DNA of 64,000 bases, from assembly GCA_963806045.1 (NCBI GenBank), contig CAWDWP010000018.1, positions 1-64,000 on the forward strand, read 5' to 3'. The translations under genes and the position numbers were made by a program. This document shows positions 26,532 through 35,613 of the stretch, in pieces (position 1 is the stretch's first letter; each line of letters opens with the position of its first letter). The DNA is from DATCHW01 sp963806045 (GTDB taxonomy: Bacteria; Bacteroidota; Ignavibacteria; Tepidaquicellales; Tepidaquicellaceae). Under the pieces are notes generated by a model that saw only the letters and a program-made list of their open reading frames with translations, was not told the DNA's origin and did no database searches.

Positions 26532-27242
26532 TTACAAATCCCCCTTCATAGGTCTGATAACGACGTCTTCAATTAATACTTTTTTTGGTTGGTTAAATAC
26601 ATCAAGTACAATTTGAGCAATATCCGAAGGTAACATCATTCTGTTATGATATTTTTGAATAGACTTTCTGTCCCACATAGGGGTTTCAACTGCACCCGGA
26701 AGAATATTACTCACTTTAATATTATATCTTCTAACTTCTTTTCTCAAACAATTTGATAATGCCAGTGTACCGGCTTTTGATGCAGCATAAGCTGAACTGT
26801 TTGTGAAGACTGATTTAGCTGAAACAGAAAGTATATTAATTATATGTCCTTTTCTGAGTTTAATCATAAAAGGAAGAACAGCCTTAATGCATAAAAATGT
26901 TCCTCTTAAATTTGTGCTGATGATATTATCGAAGTCGAAAACCTTAGTATCAAGAAATGATTTAAAAACTGTCACTCCTGCATTATTAATTAAAGCGTCT
27001 ATTTTTCCATATTTTTCTCTGATTCTTTTTGCAGTACTTTGAACACTTCTTTCCGAAGAAACATTGCATACAAAAGCAGTTGCTTCTCTACCGGCAAATT
27101 TAATTTCACTTGCGATAGCAGCTAATCTTGATTTGCGTCTTGCCGAGATAACAACTATGTGTCCTGCCTTAGAAATTGCATTTGCTATTTCCTTACCGAT
27201 ACCTGTGGAAGCGCCTGTAATCCAGACTACTTTTTGTAGCAT
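26532..27242 (-). CDS. Short-chain dehydrogenase/reductase
   Basis: A 236-residue SDR. The cofactor motif TGASTGIGKEIA is at the N-terminus, NNAG is present, and the catalytic Ser-Tyr-Lys set is in ILSVSAKSVFTNSSAYAASKAG. An Arg cluster after the second beta strand (SARRKSRL) favours NADP. The substrate is unknown. It is part of the minus-strand run between the mutase and terC. Confidence 0.85.
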   Translation of the reverse strand: MLQKVVWITGASTGIGKEIANAISKAGHIVVISARRKSRLAAIASEIKFAGREATAFVCNVSSERSVQSTAKRIREKYGKIDALINNAGVTVFKSFLDTKVFDFDNIISTNLRGTFLCIKAVLPFMIKLRKGHIINILSVSAKSVFTNSSAYAASKAGTLALSNCLRKEVRRYNIKVSNILPGAVETPMWDRKSIQKYHNRMMLPSDIAQIVLDVFNQPKKVLIEDVVIRPMKGDL

Positions 27243-27269
27243 TATGAGTACGTTTATTTTATAAAACCT

Positions 27270-28841
27270 TTATCTCTTATATTCTCCCCATACACTGCGT
27301 AAGGAATTCGAAATTTCCCCAATTGTTGCATAGTTTTCTACTGCTTCAAGTAAATAGGGGAGCATATTATCTCTGGTTTTTGCTTTTTTCTTAATATTGT
27401 CTAATAACTCATTCACTTTCAAATTATCCCTGGTGTTTCTAAGTGTTTTTAGCTTTCGTATCTGGATATTTCTGATTTCATCATCAATCTTAAGAAGATT
27501 TTGAGGAATACCTTCCTCTGTCGCAAATTTGTTCACACCAACTATTATTTTTTCTTCTTTTTCGATATCCACTTGATACTTATATGCATTATTTTCTATT
27601 TCACTCATTTGAAATCCGGATTCGAGTGCTTTCAGACCTCCTCCCATTTCTTCAATTTTACTCAGATATTCCCAGACTTTTGTTTCTATCTGTTCAGTAA
27701 GATATTCAATAATATAAGATCCTCCTAATGCATCTACGGTATCTGCAACACCGCTTTCATAAGCAATGACTTGCTGAGTTCTTAAGGCTGTTTGAACCGA
27801 TTGTTCAGTTGGCAATGATAATGCTTCATCTTTGCTATTTGTATGCAATGACTGACAACCCCCTAAAACAGCAGCAAGAGCCTGAATAGTTACTCTAACA
27901 ACATTATTATCAATCTGTTTATCAGCAAGAGTTGAACCGGCAGTTTGAGCATGAAATCGTAACTTCATACTTGCTGCATCTTTTGCTCCGAACTGTTCTT
28001 TCATTATCTTTGCCCAGATTTTTCTTGCGGCTCTGTATTTTGCAATTTCTTCAAGAAAATTATTATGAGCATTAAAAAAGAAAGACAATCTCTTAGCAAA
28101 TTTGTCAACATCGAGTCCGGCCTTGATTGCGGCATTTACATATTCAATTCCGTCTGATAGAGTGAATGCAACTTCCTGAACCGCATTTGAGCCTGCTTCG
28201 CGAATATGATATCCGCTTATTGAAATCGTATTCCATGAAGGAAGATTTTCGCTGCACCAGGCAAATATATCTGTAATCAGTCTCATTGATTCCACGGGTG
28301 GATATATATATGTTCCTCTCGCGATATATTCTTTCAATATGTCGTTTTGTATAGTTCCGGAAAGTTTAGTCAAATCTGCATTTTGTTTTTTAGCAATGGC
28401 AACGTACATCATTAACAAAAGGGAAGCAGTCGCGTTTATGGTCATAGATGTTGTTACATCTTTGAGCTGTATTCCATCAAATAAGGTCTCTAAATCTTTC
28501 AGTGAATCAATTGCGACACCCACTTTCCCGACCTCGCCTTCACTCATCGGGTCATCGCTGTCATAACCAATTTGTGTGGGTAAATCAAAAGCAACCGATA
28601 ATCCTGTTGTTCCGTTTGCAATCAGATATTTATATCTTTTATTGGATTCTTCAGCTGTTGCAAAACCGGCATATTGTCTCATAGTCCAGAACTTTGAGCG
28701 GTACATTGATGTATGAACTCCTCTTGTGAATGGGTATTCATCGGGAGCTTGTTGTGTTTTGGATACTGTTAAAAAATCAGGAATAATAATTTCCGAATCA
28801 GTTTTAAAAGTCTCTTTGCGTAATTTAATCTTTTTTTCCAA
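27270..28841 (-). CDS. Acyl-CoA mutase large subunit (methylmalonyl-CoA mutase family), catalytic part only
   Basis: A 523-residue protein matching the catalytic (TIM-barrel) part of adenosylcobalamin-dependent mutases: FTRGVHTSMYRSKFWTMRQY, FDLPTQIGYDSDDP, SGYHIREAGS, RFHAQTAGSTLAD and GGCQSLHTNSKDEALSLPT. No C-terminal B12-binding domain is present, so a separate small subunit is required and is not in the window. The GVHTSMYRSK motif is common in the split, archaeal-type methylmalonyl-CoA and isobutyryl-CoA mutases, so the substrate is not certain. Adenosylcobalamin could come from the CobO-like enzyme at 56023. Confidence 0.85.
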   Translation of the reverse strand: MEKKIKLRKETFKTDSEIIIPDFLTVSKTQQAPDEYPFTRGVHTSMYRSKFWTMRQYAGFATAEESNKRYKYLIANGTTGLSVAFDLPTQIGYDSDDPMSEGEVGKVGVAIDSLKDLETLFDGIQLKDVTTSMTINATASLLLMMYVAIAKKQNADLTKLSGTIQNDILKEYIARGTYIYPPVESMRLITDIFAWCSENLPSWNTISISGYHIREAGSNAVQEVAFTLSDGIEYVNAAIKAGLDVDKFAKRLSFFFNAHNNFLEEIAKYRAARKIWAKIMKEQFGAKDAASMKLRFHAQTAGSTLADKQIDNNVVRVTIQALAAVLGGCQSLHTNSKDEALSLPTEQSVQTALRTQQVIAYESGVADTVDALGGSYIIEYLTEQIETKVWEYLSKIEEMGGGLKALESGFQMSEIENNAYKYQVDIEKEEKIIVGVNKFATEEGIPQNLLKIDDEIRNIQIRKLKTLRNTRDNLKVNELLDNIKKKAKTRDNMLPYLLEAVENYATIGEISNSLRSVWGEYKR

Positions 28842-28871
28842 TTTAATAATCCCGTCTAATATTTTAATAAT

Positions 28872-29231
28872 TTATTTTTTGTTACTGCTTTCTGTTAATT
28901 GTTTGTAAAATTTCTTCGAAGACACTGTGTAAAATCCCTGATCTTTTAATACTATCTGCCAATTATTATTTTCAAAATAGTCGGGTTTTTTCACTAAGGT
29001 AATGGTCAGTAGAGTATCATTTTCGGCTTTTACTGTATAATCGGTTTCGAACGCATCTATACCTAAAGAATCATCCCACTTGAAGTATATCTTGTCGTCA
29101 GAGAATCCAACAGTTTGTTTTTCATTTCCATTTTGATATGTGTAAACTTTTCCGATGAAACTGGTCTTTTGTTTTGAACATGATGAAAATATCAACACAG
29201 ATGCAAGAAGTATAAATAAAATGTTTTTCAT
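28872..29231 (-). CDS. Small lipoprotein of unknown function
   Basis: A 119-residue protein. The signal ends at a lipobox FSSCS (Cys19), so it should be lipid-anchored. The body is a beta-rich domain with alternating aromatic residues (KIYFKWDDSLGIDAFETDY), lipocalin-like at a guess. No domain is recognised. It lies between fabG and the mutase in the same unit, with spacers of about 30 bases. Confidence 0.6.
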   Translation of the reverse strand: MKNILFILLASVLIFSSCSKQKTSFIGKVYTYQNGNEKQTVGFSDDKIYFKWDDSLGIDAFETDYTVKAENDTLLTITLVKKPDYFENNNWQIVLKDQGFYTVSSKKFYKQLTESSNKK

Positions 29232-29263
29232 AATTTTTTTACGATTTAATTTTCAGATAAAAT

Positions 29264-30013
29264 TTACATAACCATTCCGCCATCAACGCACAAAACCTGG
29301 CCGGTTATATAATCAGCTTTGGAAGATGCAAAAAAAGTAACAATCCCTGCAACTTCTAAAGGATTTGTAGCTCGCCTCAGGGGAATTACATTAAGAAATG
29401 CATTTCTTTGTTCCTCAGTCAGAACTGCTGTCATGTCAGTTTCAACAAAACCGGGAGCTATGCAATTCACTGTAATATTTCTGCCTGCAAATTCTTTTGC
29501 TACGGATTTTGATAAACCGATTAATCCGGCTTTTGATGCTGCATAATTTGCCTGTCCGGCATTTCCAATGACACCTACAACAGAAGAAATGTTTACAATT
29601 TTGCCGGAACGCTGTTTTGCCATTATAGGAGTTATAGCTTTAATCGTATTGAAAGCACCTTTCAGATTTACTTTAATAACCACATCCCAGTCATCTTCTG
29701 TCATTCTCATTAAAAGTTTATCCCTTGTTATTCCGGCATTATTAACAAGTATATCTATTCTTCCAAACTCTTTTACAATTTCTTCACAGACTTTTTTTGT
29801 CTCATCAATGTTAGTAATATCCAATTCCCTCCCAAAAACTTTTCCGTCGGACGATTCAATATTTTTTACATATTCCGGAAAATCAGCCGGGAATACTTTA
29901 TCTAATATTACCACTATTGCTCCTTCATTCAGGAAATCAGTGGCAATTGCTCTGCCTATACCTCTTCCACCTCCGGTAACCAAAGCAATTTTATCTTTTA
30001 ATAATTTTTCCAT
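29264..30013 (-). CDS. fabG: 3-oxoacyl-[acyl-carrier-protein] reductase
   Basis: A 249-residue SDR with FabG features: VTGGGRGIGRAIATDF, NNAGITRDKLLMRM, NISSVVGVIGNAGQANYAASKAGLIG and the C-terminal ADYITGQVLCVDGGMVM. It reduces the beta-keto acyl-ACP in fatty-acid elongation with NADPH. Four bases separate it from the DUF3109 gene and fabD is upstream, so it belongs to the fatty-acid cluster. No acpP or fabF is seen here. Confidence 0.92.
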   Translation of the reverse strand: MEKLLKDKIALVTGGGRGIGRAIATDFLNEGAIVVILDKVFPADFPEYVKNIESSDGKVFGRELDITNIDETKKVCEEIVKEFGRIDILVNNAGITRDKLLMRMTEDDWDVVIKVNLKGAFNTIKAITPIMAKQRSGKIVNISSVVGVIGNAGQANYAASKAGLIGLSKSVAKEFAGRNITVNCIAPGFVETDMTAVLTEEQRNAFLNVIPLRRATNPLEVAGIVTFFASSKADYITGQVLCVDGGMVM

Positions 30014-30017
30014 TTTT

Positions 30018-30677
30018 TTATCTTTTATTGGTTAATTCGTGTTCAAAATCCGGAATATCAATTTGATATTTCTTTTTGTAATTCTGCATGTAGTAATTAT
30101 TCAGGAAATGAAATCCTTCCATCCCTAATATGAATTTTATTTCCTCATGCATTGCTTCAAACACAGGCTGTGTAAAGTTTTCAGGATGATTAACACCGCA
30201 ATAATCTAATTCCTGTGAATGTTCCTCATCATACGTAAGAGTATTTTCAACAATGGTTAGTGGATAAAGTATACAGTGCAGCGGTTTAATCTGCCATTTA
30301 TGCCAGTTATTTTTAACCGCCATTACCTGAATTGAACAATAGTTATTGTCGTCTTTAAAAACACATTGTGACTTGTCGGCAGAATTAGTGTAAACTTCTG
30401 TTCCAATAGCATAACCTGAGGGAAAATCCTTATCTTCCACTGTTTCATTGTCAAACCATTTAGATGTATCTTTTATTTGAGAAGGTGTCATAATTTCCTT
30501 TATATCATCTTCGTGCTCCATTATAACATCTTTATAATTTTTATCCATATAAACGCCCCAGTCGCAGCATTGTCCTTCGCAAATTCCAACGTCACATCCG
30601 TGGACAAAACCTTGTGTAAAAATAATTGGGTCAATCATTAAACCATTATATTCGAGCGGAAATTTTTTTTCTTGCAT
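30018..30677 (-). CDS. DUF3109 family cysteine-rich protein
   Basis: A 219-residue protein with cysteines in VGICEGQCCDWGVYMD, CVFKDDNNYC and KPLHCILYPL, a pattern like the YkgJ/UPF0153 metal-chelating families and DUF3109. These residues could bind an iron-sulfur cluster or zinc. The function is unknown. It lies between fabD and fabG with 4-8 base spacers, which is a recurrent position in Bacteroidota-type genomes as far as I recall. Confidence 0.75.
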   Translation of the reverse strand: MQEKKFPLEYNGLMIDPIIFTQGFVHGCDVGICEGQCCDWGVYMDKNYKDVIMEHEDDIKEIMTPSQIKDTSKWFDNETVEDKDFPSGYAIGTEVYTNSADKSQCVFKDDNNYCSIQVMAVKNNWHKWQIKPLHCILYPLTIVENTLTYDEEHSQELDYCGVNHPENFTQPVFEAMHEEIKFILGMEGFHFLNNYYMQNYKKKYQIDIPDFEHELTNKR

Positions 30678-30685
30678 TTATTTTG

Positions 30686-31615
30686 TTAGTTATTAAGAAT
30701 GTTTTCCAGGTCGGATAAACTGGATATATTTATAATTTCTACATCAGGATTAATTTTCTTTATTAATCCTGTTAAAACTTTTCCCGAGCCGATTTCATAA
30801 AATTTTGTAATACCGTCTATAATCATATTTCTCATCGAGTTCTCCCATTTAACGGGAGATATAAGTTGACGGTATAGTGCATTTTTAATCAATTCTTTAT
30901 TTGTAATTGGAACACCTTCAACATTTGTATAAACCGGAATTATCGCGTCATCAAATTCTGTATTTGTTAGTGCAACTCTTAATTCTTCATCAGAAGTTTG
31001 CATTAAAGGTGAGTGGAATGCTCCGCTTACTTCAAGCTTTTTTGCTATCTTGCATTTATAGGGTTCAGCTTTTGCAATAATAATTGCGCGCTCAATTGCA
31101 GAAATATCTCCCGAAATTACAATTTGTCCGGGGCAATTAAAATTTGCAGGTACAACAATTTCTTTTTCTGAAGCTTTTTCACAAATTTCTTCAGCTTGAC
31201 TTTCATTTAAACCAATAAGTGCTGCCATAGTTCCTGGTTGAATTTCACCGGAATTTTTCATTAATCTTCCTCGTGTCTTAACCAATCTCAAACCTTTTTC
31301 AAAATCAAACGATTTAGCATATAAATTAGCTGTGTATTCCCCAAGTGAATGACCTGCAGTAGCGCTAGCCTGAATCTTATCGTTTAATATTGAAAACAGA
31401 ACATAAGAATGGACAAAAAGTGCGGGTTGAGTTATCTGGGTCTCCTTTAAAATTTCAGAAGGGCCTTCGAAAGAAATTTTGCTTAAATGTATTTCCATTA
31501 TTTCATCTGCCTGAGCATATATTTTTTTTGCAGAATCAAATTTCTCAAATAGATCCTTACCCATACCAACTGTTTGCGAACCTTGTCCGGGAAATACAAA
31601 AGCAATTAAACTCAT
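30686..31615 (-). CDS. fabD: Malonyl-CoA:ACP transacylase
   Basis: A 309-residue enzyme that loads malonyl groups on ACP for fatty-acid synthesis. PGQGSQTVGMGKDL starts the fold; the nucleophile Ser is in TAGHSLGEYTA, the substrate Arg is in LVKTRGRLM, and the His is in VSGAFHSPLM. It begins the eight-gene minus-strand unit. The upstream region shared with pgsA contains two dyads. Confidence 0.94.
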   Translation of the reverse strand: MSLIAFVFPGQGSQTVGMGKDLFEKFDSAKKIYAQADEIMEIHLSKISFEGPSEILKETQITQPALFVHSYVLFSILNDKIQASATAGHSLGEYTANLYAKSFDFEKGLRLVKTRGRLMKNSGEIQPGTMAALIGLNESQAEEICEKASEKEIVVPANFNCPGQIVISGDISAIERAIIIAKAEPYKCKIAKKLEVSGAFHSPLMQTSDEELRVALTNTEFDDAIIPVYTNVEGVPITNKELIKNALYRQLISPVKWENSMRNMIIDGITKFYEIGSGKVLTGLIKKINPDVEIINISSLSDLENILNN

Positions 31616-31686
31616 AAGTACTATAATTATTTTAATTAAAAAATTACCTAAAATGATTTATTAAATCAATTTAAGAATTATTCAAT

Positions 31687-31734
31687 ATTTAGATACTAAA
31701 TGAAATTAAAAGAATTTCAATTTCAAATTCTTTT
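31687..31734. promoter_or_regulatory. Two dyads in the fabD-pgsA divergent intergenic region
   Basis: ATTTAG-ATA-CTAAAT (31687-31701) is a perfect 15-base dyad, and AAAAGAATTT (31708-31717) pairs with AAATTCTTTT (31725-31734) around a seven-base loop. The region lies between the fatty-acid gene fabD (minus) and phospholipid gene pgsA (plus), so an operator for lipid control or promoter-proximal hairpin is possible. In AT-rich sequence such dyads can be accidental. Confidence 0.4.
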
Positions 31735-31785
31735 ATCTATTTTTAAATGAATTTTTTAAGATATTAATTCCATTATTATCATTAC

Positions 31786-32391
31786 ATGACATTTCCTAAC
31801 CAGTTATCTGTACTAAGGATTATACTGTCACCGGTATTCTATTTCATGTTTTTATCTGATAACCCGATAGTCCGGAGATTATCCATTGTTGTTTTTATTT
31901 TAGCAGTACTTACAGACTGGTATGACGGATGGCATGCTCGAAAATACAAATCAGTTTCTAAATTTGGTATATTTATTGATCCATTGGCTGATAAAATTCT
32001 TACTTCATTTTCTTTCGTATTATTTTATACACTGGATATAATTCCACTATGGATGGTTATCGTTATAATATTCCGGGATTTGCTGATTACTATTTTACGC
32101 TCTTTCGATGAACTTAAAGGCTTTACCTTAGAAACTTCGTATCTGGCAAAAGTAAAGACTTTTATTCAGATGACATATATATTATTGGTATTAGTACTCT
32201 TATCAATTCTCACATTTGATATCGATGATGGTATTAAAGATAATATTTCCAAATTCCTATCACATTCTAACGCGATAAATTATTTTCTGATGGCGCTAAT
32301 TACATTTCTTACGTTATATACAGGTATTACGTACTTCTTTCAGAAAAAATCCCCAAAAATTGAAATTAATAAAGAAGAAAAAAATAATTAA
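31786..32391 (+). CDS. pgsA: CDP-diacylglycerol-glycerol-3-phosphate 3-phosphatidyltransferase
   Basis: A 201-residue integral membrane enzyme making phosphatidylglycerol phosphate. The CDP-alcohol phosphotransferase motif DGWHARKYKSVSKFGIFIDPLAD (D-G-x2-A-R-x8-G-x3-D-x3-D) is intact, with four or more membrane spans. pgpA follows with a 32-base overlap, so the two steps of PG synthesis are coupled. Confidence 0.9.
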   Translation: MTFPNQLSVLRIILSPVFYFMFLSDNPIVRRLSIVVFILAVLTDWYDGWHARKYKSVSKFGIFIDPLADKILTSFSFVLFYTLDIIPLWMVIVIIFRDLLITILRSFDELKGFTLETSYLAKVKTFIQMTYILLVLVLLSILTFDIDDGIKDNISKFLSHSNAINYFLMALITFLTLYTGITYFFQKKSPKIEINKEEKNN

Positions 32392-32887
32392 TACTGCTCA
32401 CAAGGTAGATTTATTTAGTGTCGCATTCTCGAGCGGATTATTCGTCGGCTATATTCCGATTGCGAGTGGAACTTTTGGAAGTCTTTTAGCGCTTTTGTTT
32501 CTTCTTATACCCTGTTTTTCAGAATATTATATTCTTCTGCCTGCAATCATTATAGCGTTTCCTTTTTCCATCATTACTTCTGAAAAAATGACTAAGCGGT
32601 ATGGTGATGATCCCTCAGTCGTGGTTATCGATGAAATAATAGGTATGTGGATTACTATCCTCGTTGTAAAAATATTTATGTATGATGGTTCTAATTTATT
32701 TTATCTTCCGATAGTTCTATCATTTTTGTTATTCCGGTTTTTTGATATTGTAAAACTATATCCTGCAAATTATTTTGACAAATTGAAATCAGGTTTCGGT
32801 ATAGTTATGGATGATATAGTCTCCGGTATTCAAGCCGGAATCCTGACATCAGTATTAATATATTTTTACAACAATATTTTCAAATAA
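32360..32887 (+). CDS. pgpA: Phosphatidylglycerophosphatase A
   Basis: A 175-residue membrane phosphatase, PgpA family: GYIPIASGTFGSLLALL, DDPSVVVIDEIIGMW, RFFDIVKLYPA and GFGIVMDDIVSGI. It removes phosphate from phosphatidylglycerol phosphate. The TTG at 32360 is the longest start and overlaps pgsA; a start further in, nearer KVDLFSVAF, is also possible. Charged residues D/E in the motifs match the catalytic set. Confidence 0.88.
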   Translation: MKLIKKKKIINTAHKVDLFSVAFSSGLFVGYIPIASGTFGSLLALLFLLIPCFSEYYILLPAIIIAFPFSIITSEKMTKRYGDDPSVVVIDEIIGMWITILVVKIFMYDGSNLFYLPIVLSFLLFRFFDIVKLYPANYFDKLKSGFGIVMDDIVSGIQAGILTSVLIYFYNNIFK

Positions 32888-34149
32888 TGATGATTTCGAA
32901 ATTAATTTCTATCGGAGATGAAATTTTAATCGGGCAGATTATAAATTCTAATGCATCTTACATTTCTGAAAGGCTTTACAGGGCTGGAATTCTTGTAAAT
33001 AGAATTGTAACAATCGGAGATAACGAAAACGACTTAATCGGAGAACTAAAAGATAGTTCGAAAAATTACGACTTAACAATAATCACAGGGGGTCTTGGTC
33101 CAACGCACGATGATCTCACGAAATCTATATTGGTAAAATTTTTCAATGATGAATTAATTAAGAATTCTGATGTTCTTAAGAAAATCAAAGAAATATTCCG
33201 CATACGAAATATAAAGTTTCCTGAAGTAAATGTGCAACAAGCATACGTTCCTCAAAAATCAAAGATCATCTGGAATAAATACGGCACAGCCCCAGGAATT
33301 TTGTATGAAAAATTCAATAAAGTTTTTATTGCTTTACCCGGTGTTCCCTTCGAAATGAAAGAAATGATGGAAAGTGAAGTAATACCGCTATTGATAAAAA
33401 GATTCAGATTGTCTATGAAAACAAAGTTCAGAAGTTCTACAATCCTTACGACAGGTATTTCAGAATCTGAACTTTTTGAAAAACTCGGAAATATTAAGAA
33501 AATTACAAAACAAACAAAACTTGCATTTTTACCTTCATTAACAGGAATAAGAATGAGAATAGATTCTTCAGGAAAAAATTTAAATGAGGTGAATGCAAAA
33601 CTTTCTATTGCTGAAAAATTAATTAGAAAAAAAATAAATAAATATGTATATGGAAAAAATGATGATTTAATGGAAGAAATTATAGGAAAAATATTAATCA
33701 GGAAAAAGAAAACATTATCAGTCGCTGAATCATGCACCGGAGGTTTATTTGCATCAAAAATTACAGATATTAGCGGAAGTTCAAAATATTTTTGTGGTGG
33801 AGTTTGCACTTACACAAATAATTCAAAAATTGATATATTAAAGGTGAGAGAAGAGACATTAAAAAGATTTGGAGCTGTCAGTGAAAAAGTTGCTATTGAA
33901 ATGGCAGTTAATGTAAAGAAAAAATTTTATTCTGATATTGGATTATCAATAACAGGCATTGCAGGTCCATCAGGTGGAACTAAAATAAAACCGGTAGGGA
34001 CTGTTTATATAGGTTATTCAGATAACAAAAATACTTTTGCAAAAAAATTTTTATTTGGTACATATCGTGAAAGGAACAGACAAAGAGCTGTAATGTCAGC
34101 CTTAATTATTTTGTTTGAACAAATATCAAATATACACATCAGGAATTAA
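32887..34149 (+). CDS. cinA: CinA-like competence/damage-inducible protein with NMN deamidase domain
   Basis: A 420-residue two-domain protein. The N-terminal molybdopterin-binding-like domain (ISIGDEILIGQIINSN, TGGLGPTHDDLT, PGVPFEMKEM) is the COG1058 part and acts as ADP-ribose pyrophosphatase in relatives. The C-terminal CinA/PncC domain (VAESCTGGLFASKITDISGSS, GIAGPSGGTKIKPVGTVYIG) deamidates NMN in the pyridine nucleotide cycle. Full length with no visible defects. The start codon overlaps the last base of pgpA's stop. Confidence 0.9.
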   Translation: MMISKLISIGDEILIGQIINSNASYISERLYRAGILVNRIVTIGDNENDLIGELKDSSKNYDLTIITGGLGPTHDDLTKSILVKFFNDELIKNSDVLKKIKEIFRIRNIKFPEVNVQQAYVPQKSKIIWNKYGTAPGILYEKFNKVFIALPGVPFEMKEMMESEVIPLLIKRFRLSMKTKFRSSTILTTGISESELFEKLGNIKKITKQTKLAFLPSLTGIRMRIDSSGKNLNEVNAKLSIAEKLIRKKINKYVYGKNDDLMEEIIGKILIRKKKTLSVAESCTGGLFASKITDISGSSKYFCGGVCTYTNNSKIDILKVREETLKRFGAVSEKVAIEMAVNVKKKFYSDIGLSITGIAGPSGGTKIKPVGTVYIGYSDNKNTFAKKFLFGTYRERNRQRAVMSALIILFEQISNIHIRN

Positions 34150-34153
34150 TTAA

Positions 34154-35464
34154 TTATTTTAAAATAATCATTTTCCTGGTTTGCTTGTAGTCATTAGTTT
34201 CTATTATATATAAATATATTCCTGAAGGAATATTATCAGCAGAAAATTTTAGTTTATAAAATCCGGGATTCTGAATTTTACTAAATAAAGTTTTAACTTC
34301 TTTTCCTTCAATATTATATAGTTTGATTTTTACATTACTCGTTTTAACTATTTTATATTCTATTGTAGTTGAAGCATTAAAAGGATTCGGAAAATTTTGG
34401 TATAAAATATTATTATTAATTATTTCGTCATTTGTAATATTAATCCAGTTCGGGAATCTATTATATCTAAAAATCGTTCCATATAATCCTACAGCCCAAC
34501 CATGGTTTTCGTCAACAAACTGAACATCATTAAGCGTTGAAGTATCGGGCGTAGGGATTTCTGACCAGTTATTGCCTGAATTTGAAGTAAACGCAAAAGT
34601 ACGGGCATAAGAAAGGGGTACCCAGGCTTCATTGTTTGTTCTAAAAGAAATCGATTTGCCAATGCCAAAAAAATACAAGGGATTATATTCCCAGCTAAAT
34701 CCCGAGTCAGTTGATTTAATTAAAATCATTCCATATTCAATATCACCACCAACACAAAAAACGTTATTGGAATCAAGGAACGCTAAATCGTACAAAGGTT
34801 CTCCCGCTATTCCCTGACCGACCCAGTAATTACCGGTGTTTGATAGTTTCCATGCAACTCCGGAAAGGTCAACCATTCCTCCACATGCCAAGACATTTCT
34901 TTCATTATAAATTTTAATACGATTGATTGAATTAAATAAAAATTGAGAAGTATCTAGTTGCCGAACCCAATTCGAACCTCCATTAGTTGTTTTGAAAATT
35001 TTACCCAGATGTCCACAAGCCCAACCGGTTGATTCATTAAGAAAACTAATTGTAGTCAAAAATATTAATGAATCGGTGAATGTGTATTTAGTCCAGTTAA
35101 CTCCTGAATTTGTCGTTTTCAGTAAAATAGAATTAGGCCATCCAAAAATATTAAATCCAACTGACCATCCTGTGGAAGAATTTAAGAATCTAATATCATA
35201 TAGATCGAAATCTGTATTGGTATTTTGAATTATCCATTGATTACCTCCATTTGCAGTATGTAGAATTATTCCTGAATCACCTGCAATCCAGCCATTTAAA
35301 GTATCAGTAAAATAAACACGATTGAGCGGTTTGTTAATATTTGATGCTTGCCTATTCCATAAATTATCAGGAATGGAAGAATTTGATATATTAATAAAAA
35401 TCAAAAAAATTTCGATTATCATTAATACATAGGGATAAAGAAAATATTTATAGATGGATTTCAA
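34154..35464 (-). CDS. Exported YCF48-type beta-propeller protein with type IX secretion sorting domain
   Basis: A 436-residue protein. After a hydrophobic signal, four or more YCF48-like repeats occur, with GWIAGDSGIILHTANGG, GWACGHLGKIFKTTNGG and GWAVGLYGTIFRY as examples, forming a beta-propeller. The last 80 residues are a type IX (Por) sorting domain: NILYQNFPNPFNASTTIEYKI ending in YKQTRKMIILK. It is therefore expected at the cell surface or in the medium. Its function is unknown. It is convergent with cinA. Confidence 0.82.
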   Translation of the reverse strand: MKSIYKYFLYPYVLMIIEIFLIFINISNSSIPDNLWNRQASNINKPLNRVYFTDTLNGWIAGDSGIILHTANGGNQWIIQNTNTDFDLYDIRFLNSSTGWSVGFNIFGWPNSILLKTTNSGVNWTKYTFTDSLIFLTTISFLNESTGWACGHLGKIFKTTNGGSNWVRQLDTSQFLFNSINRIKIYNERNVLACGGMVDLSGVAWKLSNTGNYWVGQGIAGEPLYDLAFLDSNNVFCVGGDIEYGMILIKSTDSGFSWEYNPLYFFGIGKSISFRTNNEAWVPLSYARTFAFTSNSGNNWSEIPTPDTSTLNDVQFVDENHGWAVGLYGTIFRYNRFPNWINITNDEIINNNILYQNFPNPFNASTTIEYKIVKTSNVKIKLYNIEGKEVKTLFSKIQNPGFYKLKFSADNIPSGIYLYIIETNDYKQTRKMIILK

Positions 35465-35613
35465 ACTATTATATTTTATGTATTAAATTATATATTATAA
35501 TTAAAAGTTTATAGGAATAAGAGCATTTTATATAGAATATAGAATATTGAATTTTTTAACTTTAAAACTTATATTAATAAAATATTTTATTCAAAAATTA
35601 ATTCTTTAACATA

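Noticed and set aside
29568..30035. 155-residue plus-strand frame opposite fabG
   Set aside because: Antisense shadow of a well-conserved SDR; Ser/Thr/Pro-rich with no motif.
33252..33809. 185-residue minus-strand frame opposite cinA
   Set aside because: Low-complexity Phe/Ser/Ile composition, antisense to conserved motifs of CinA.
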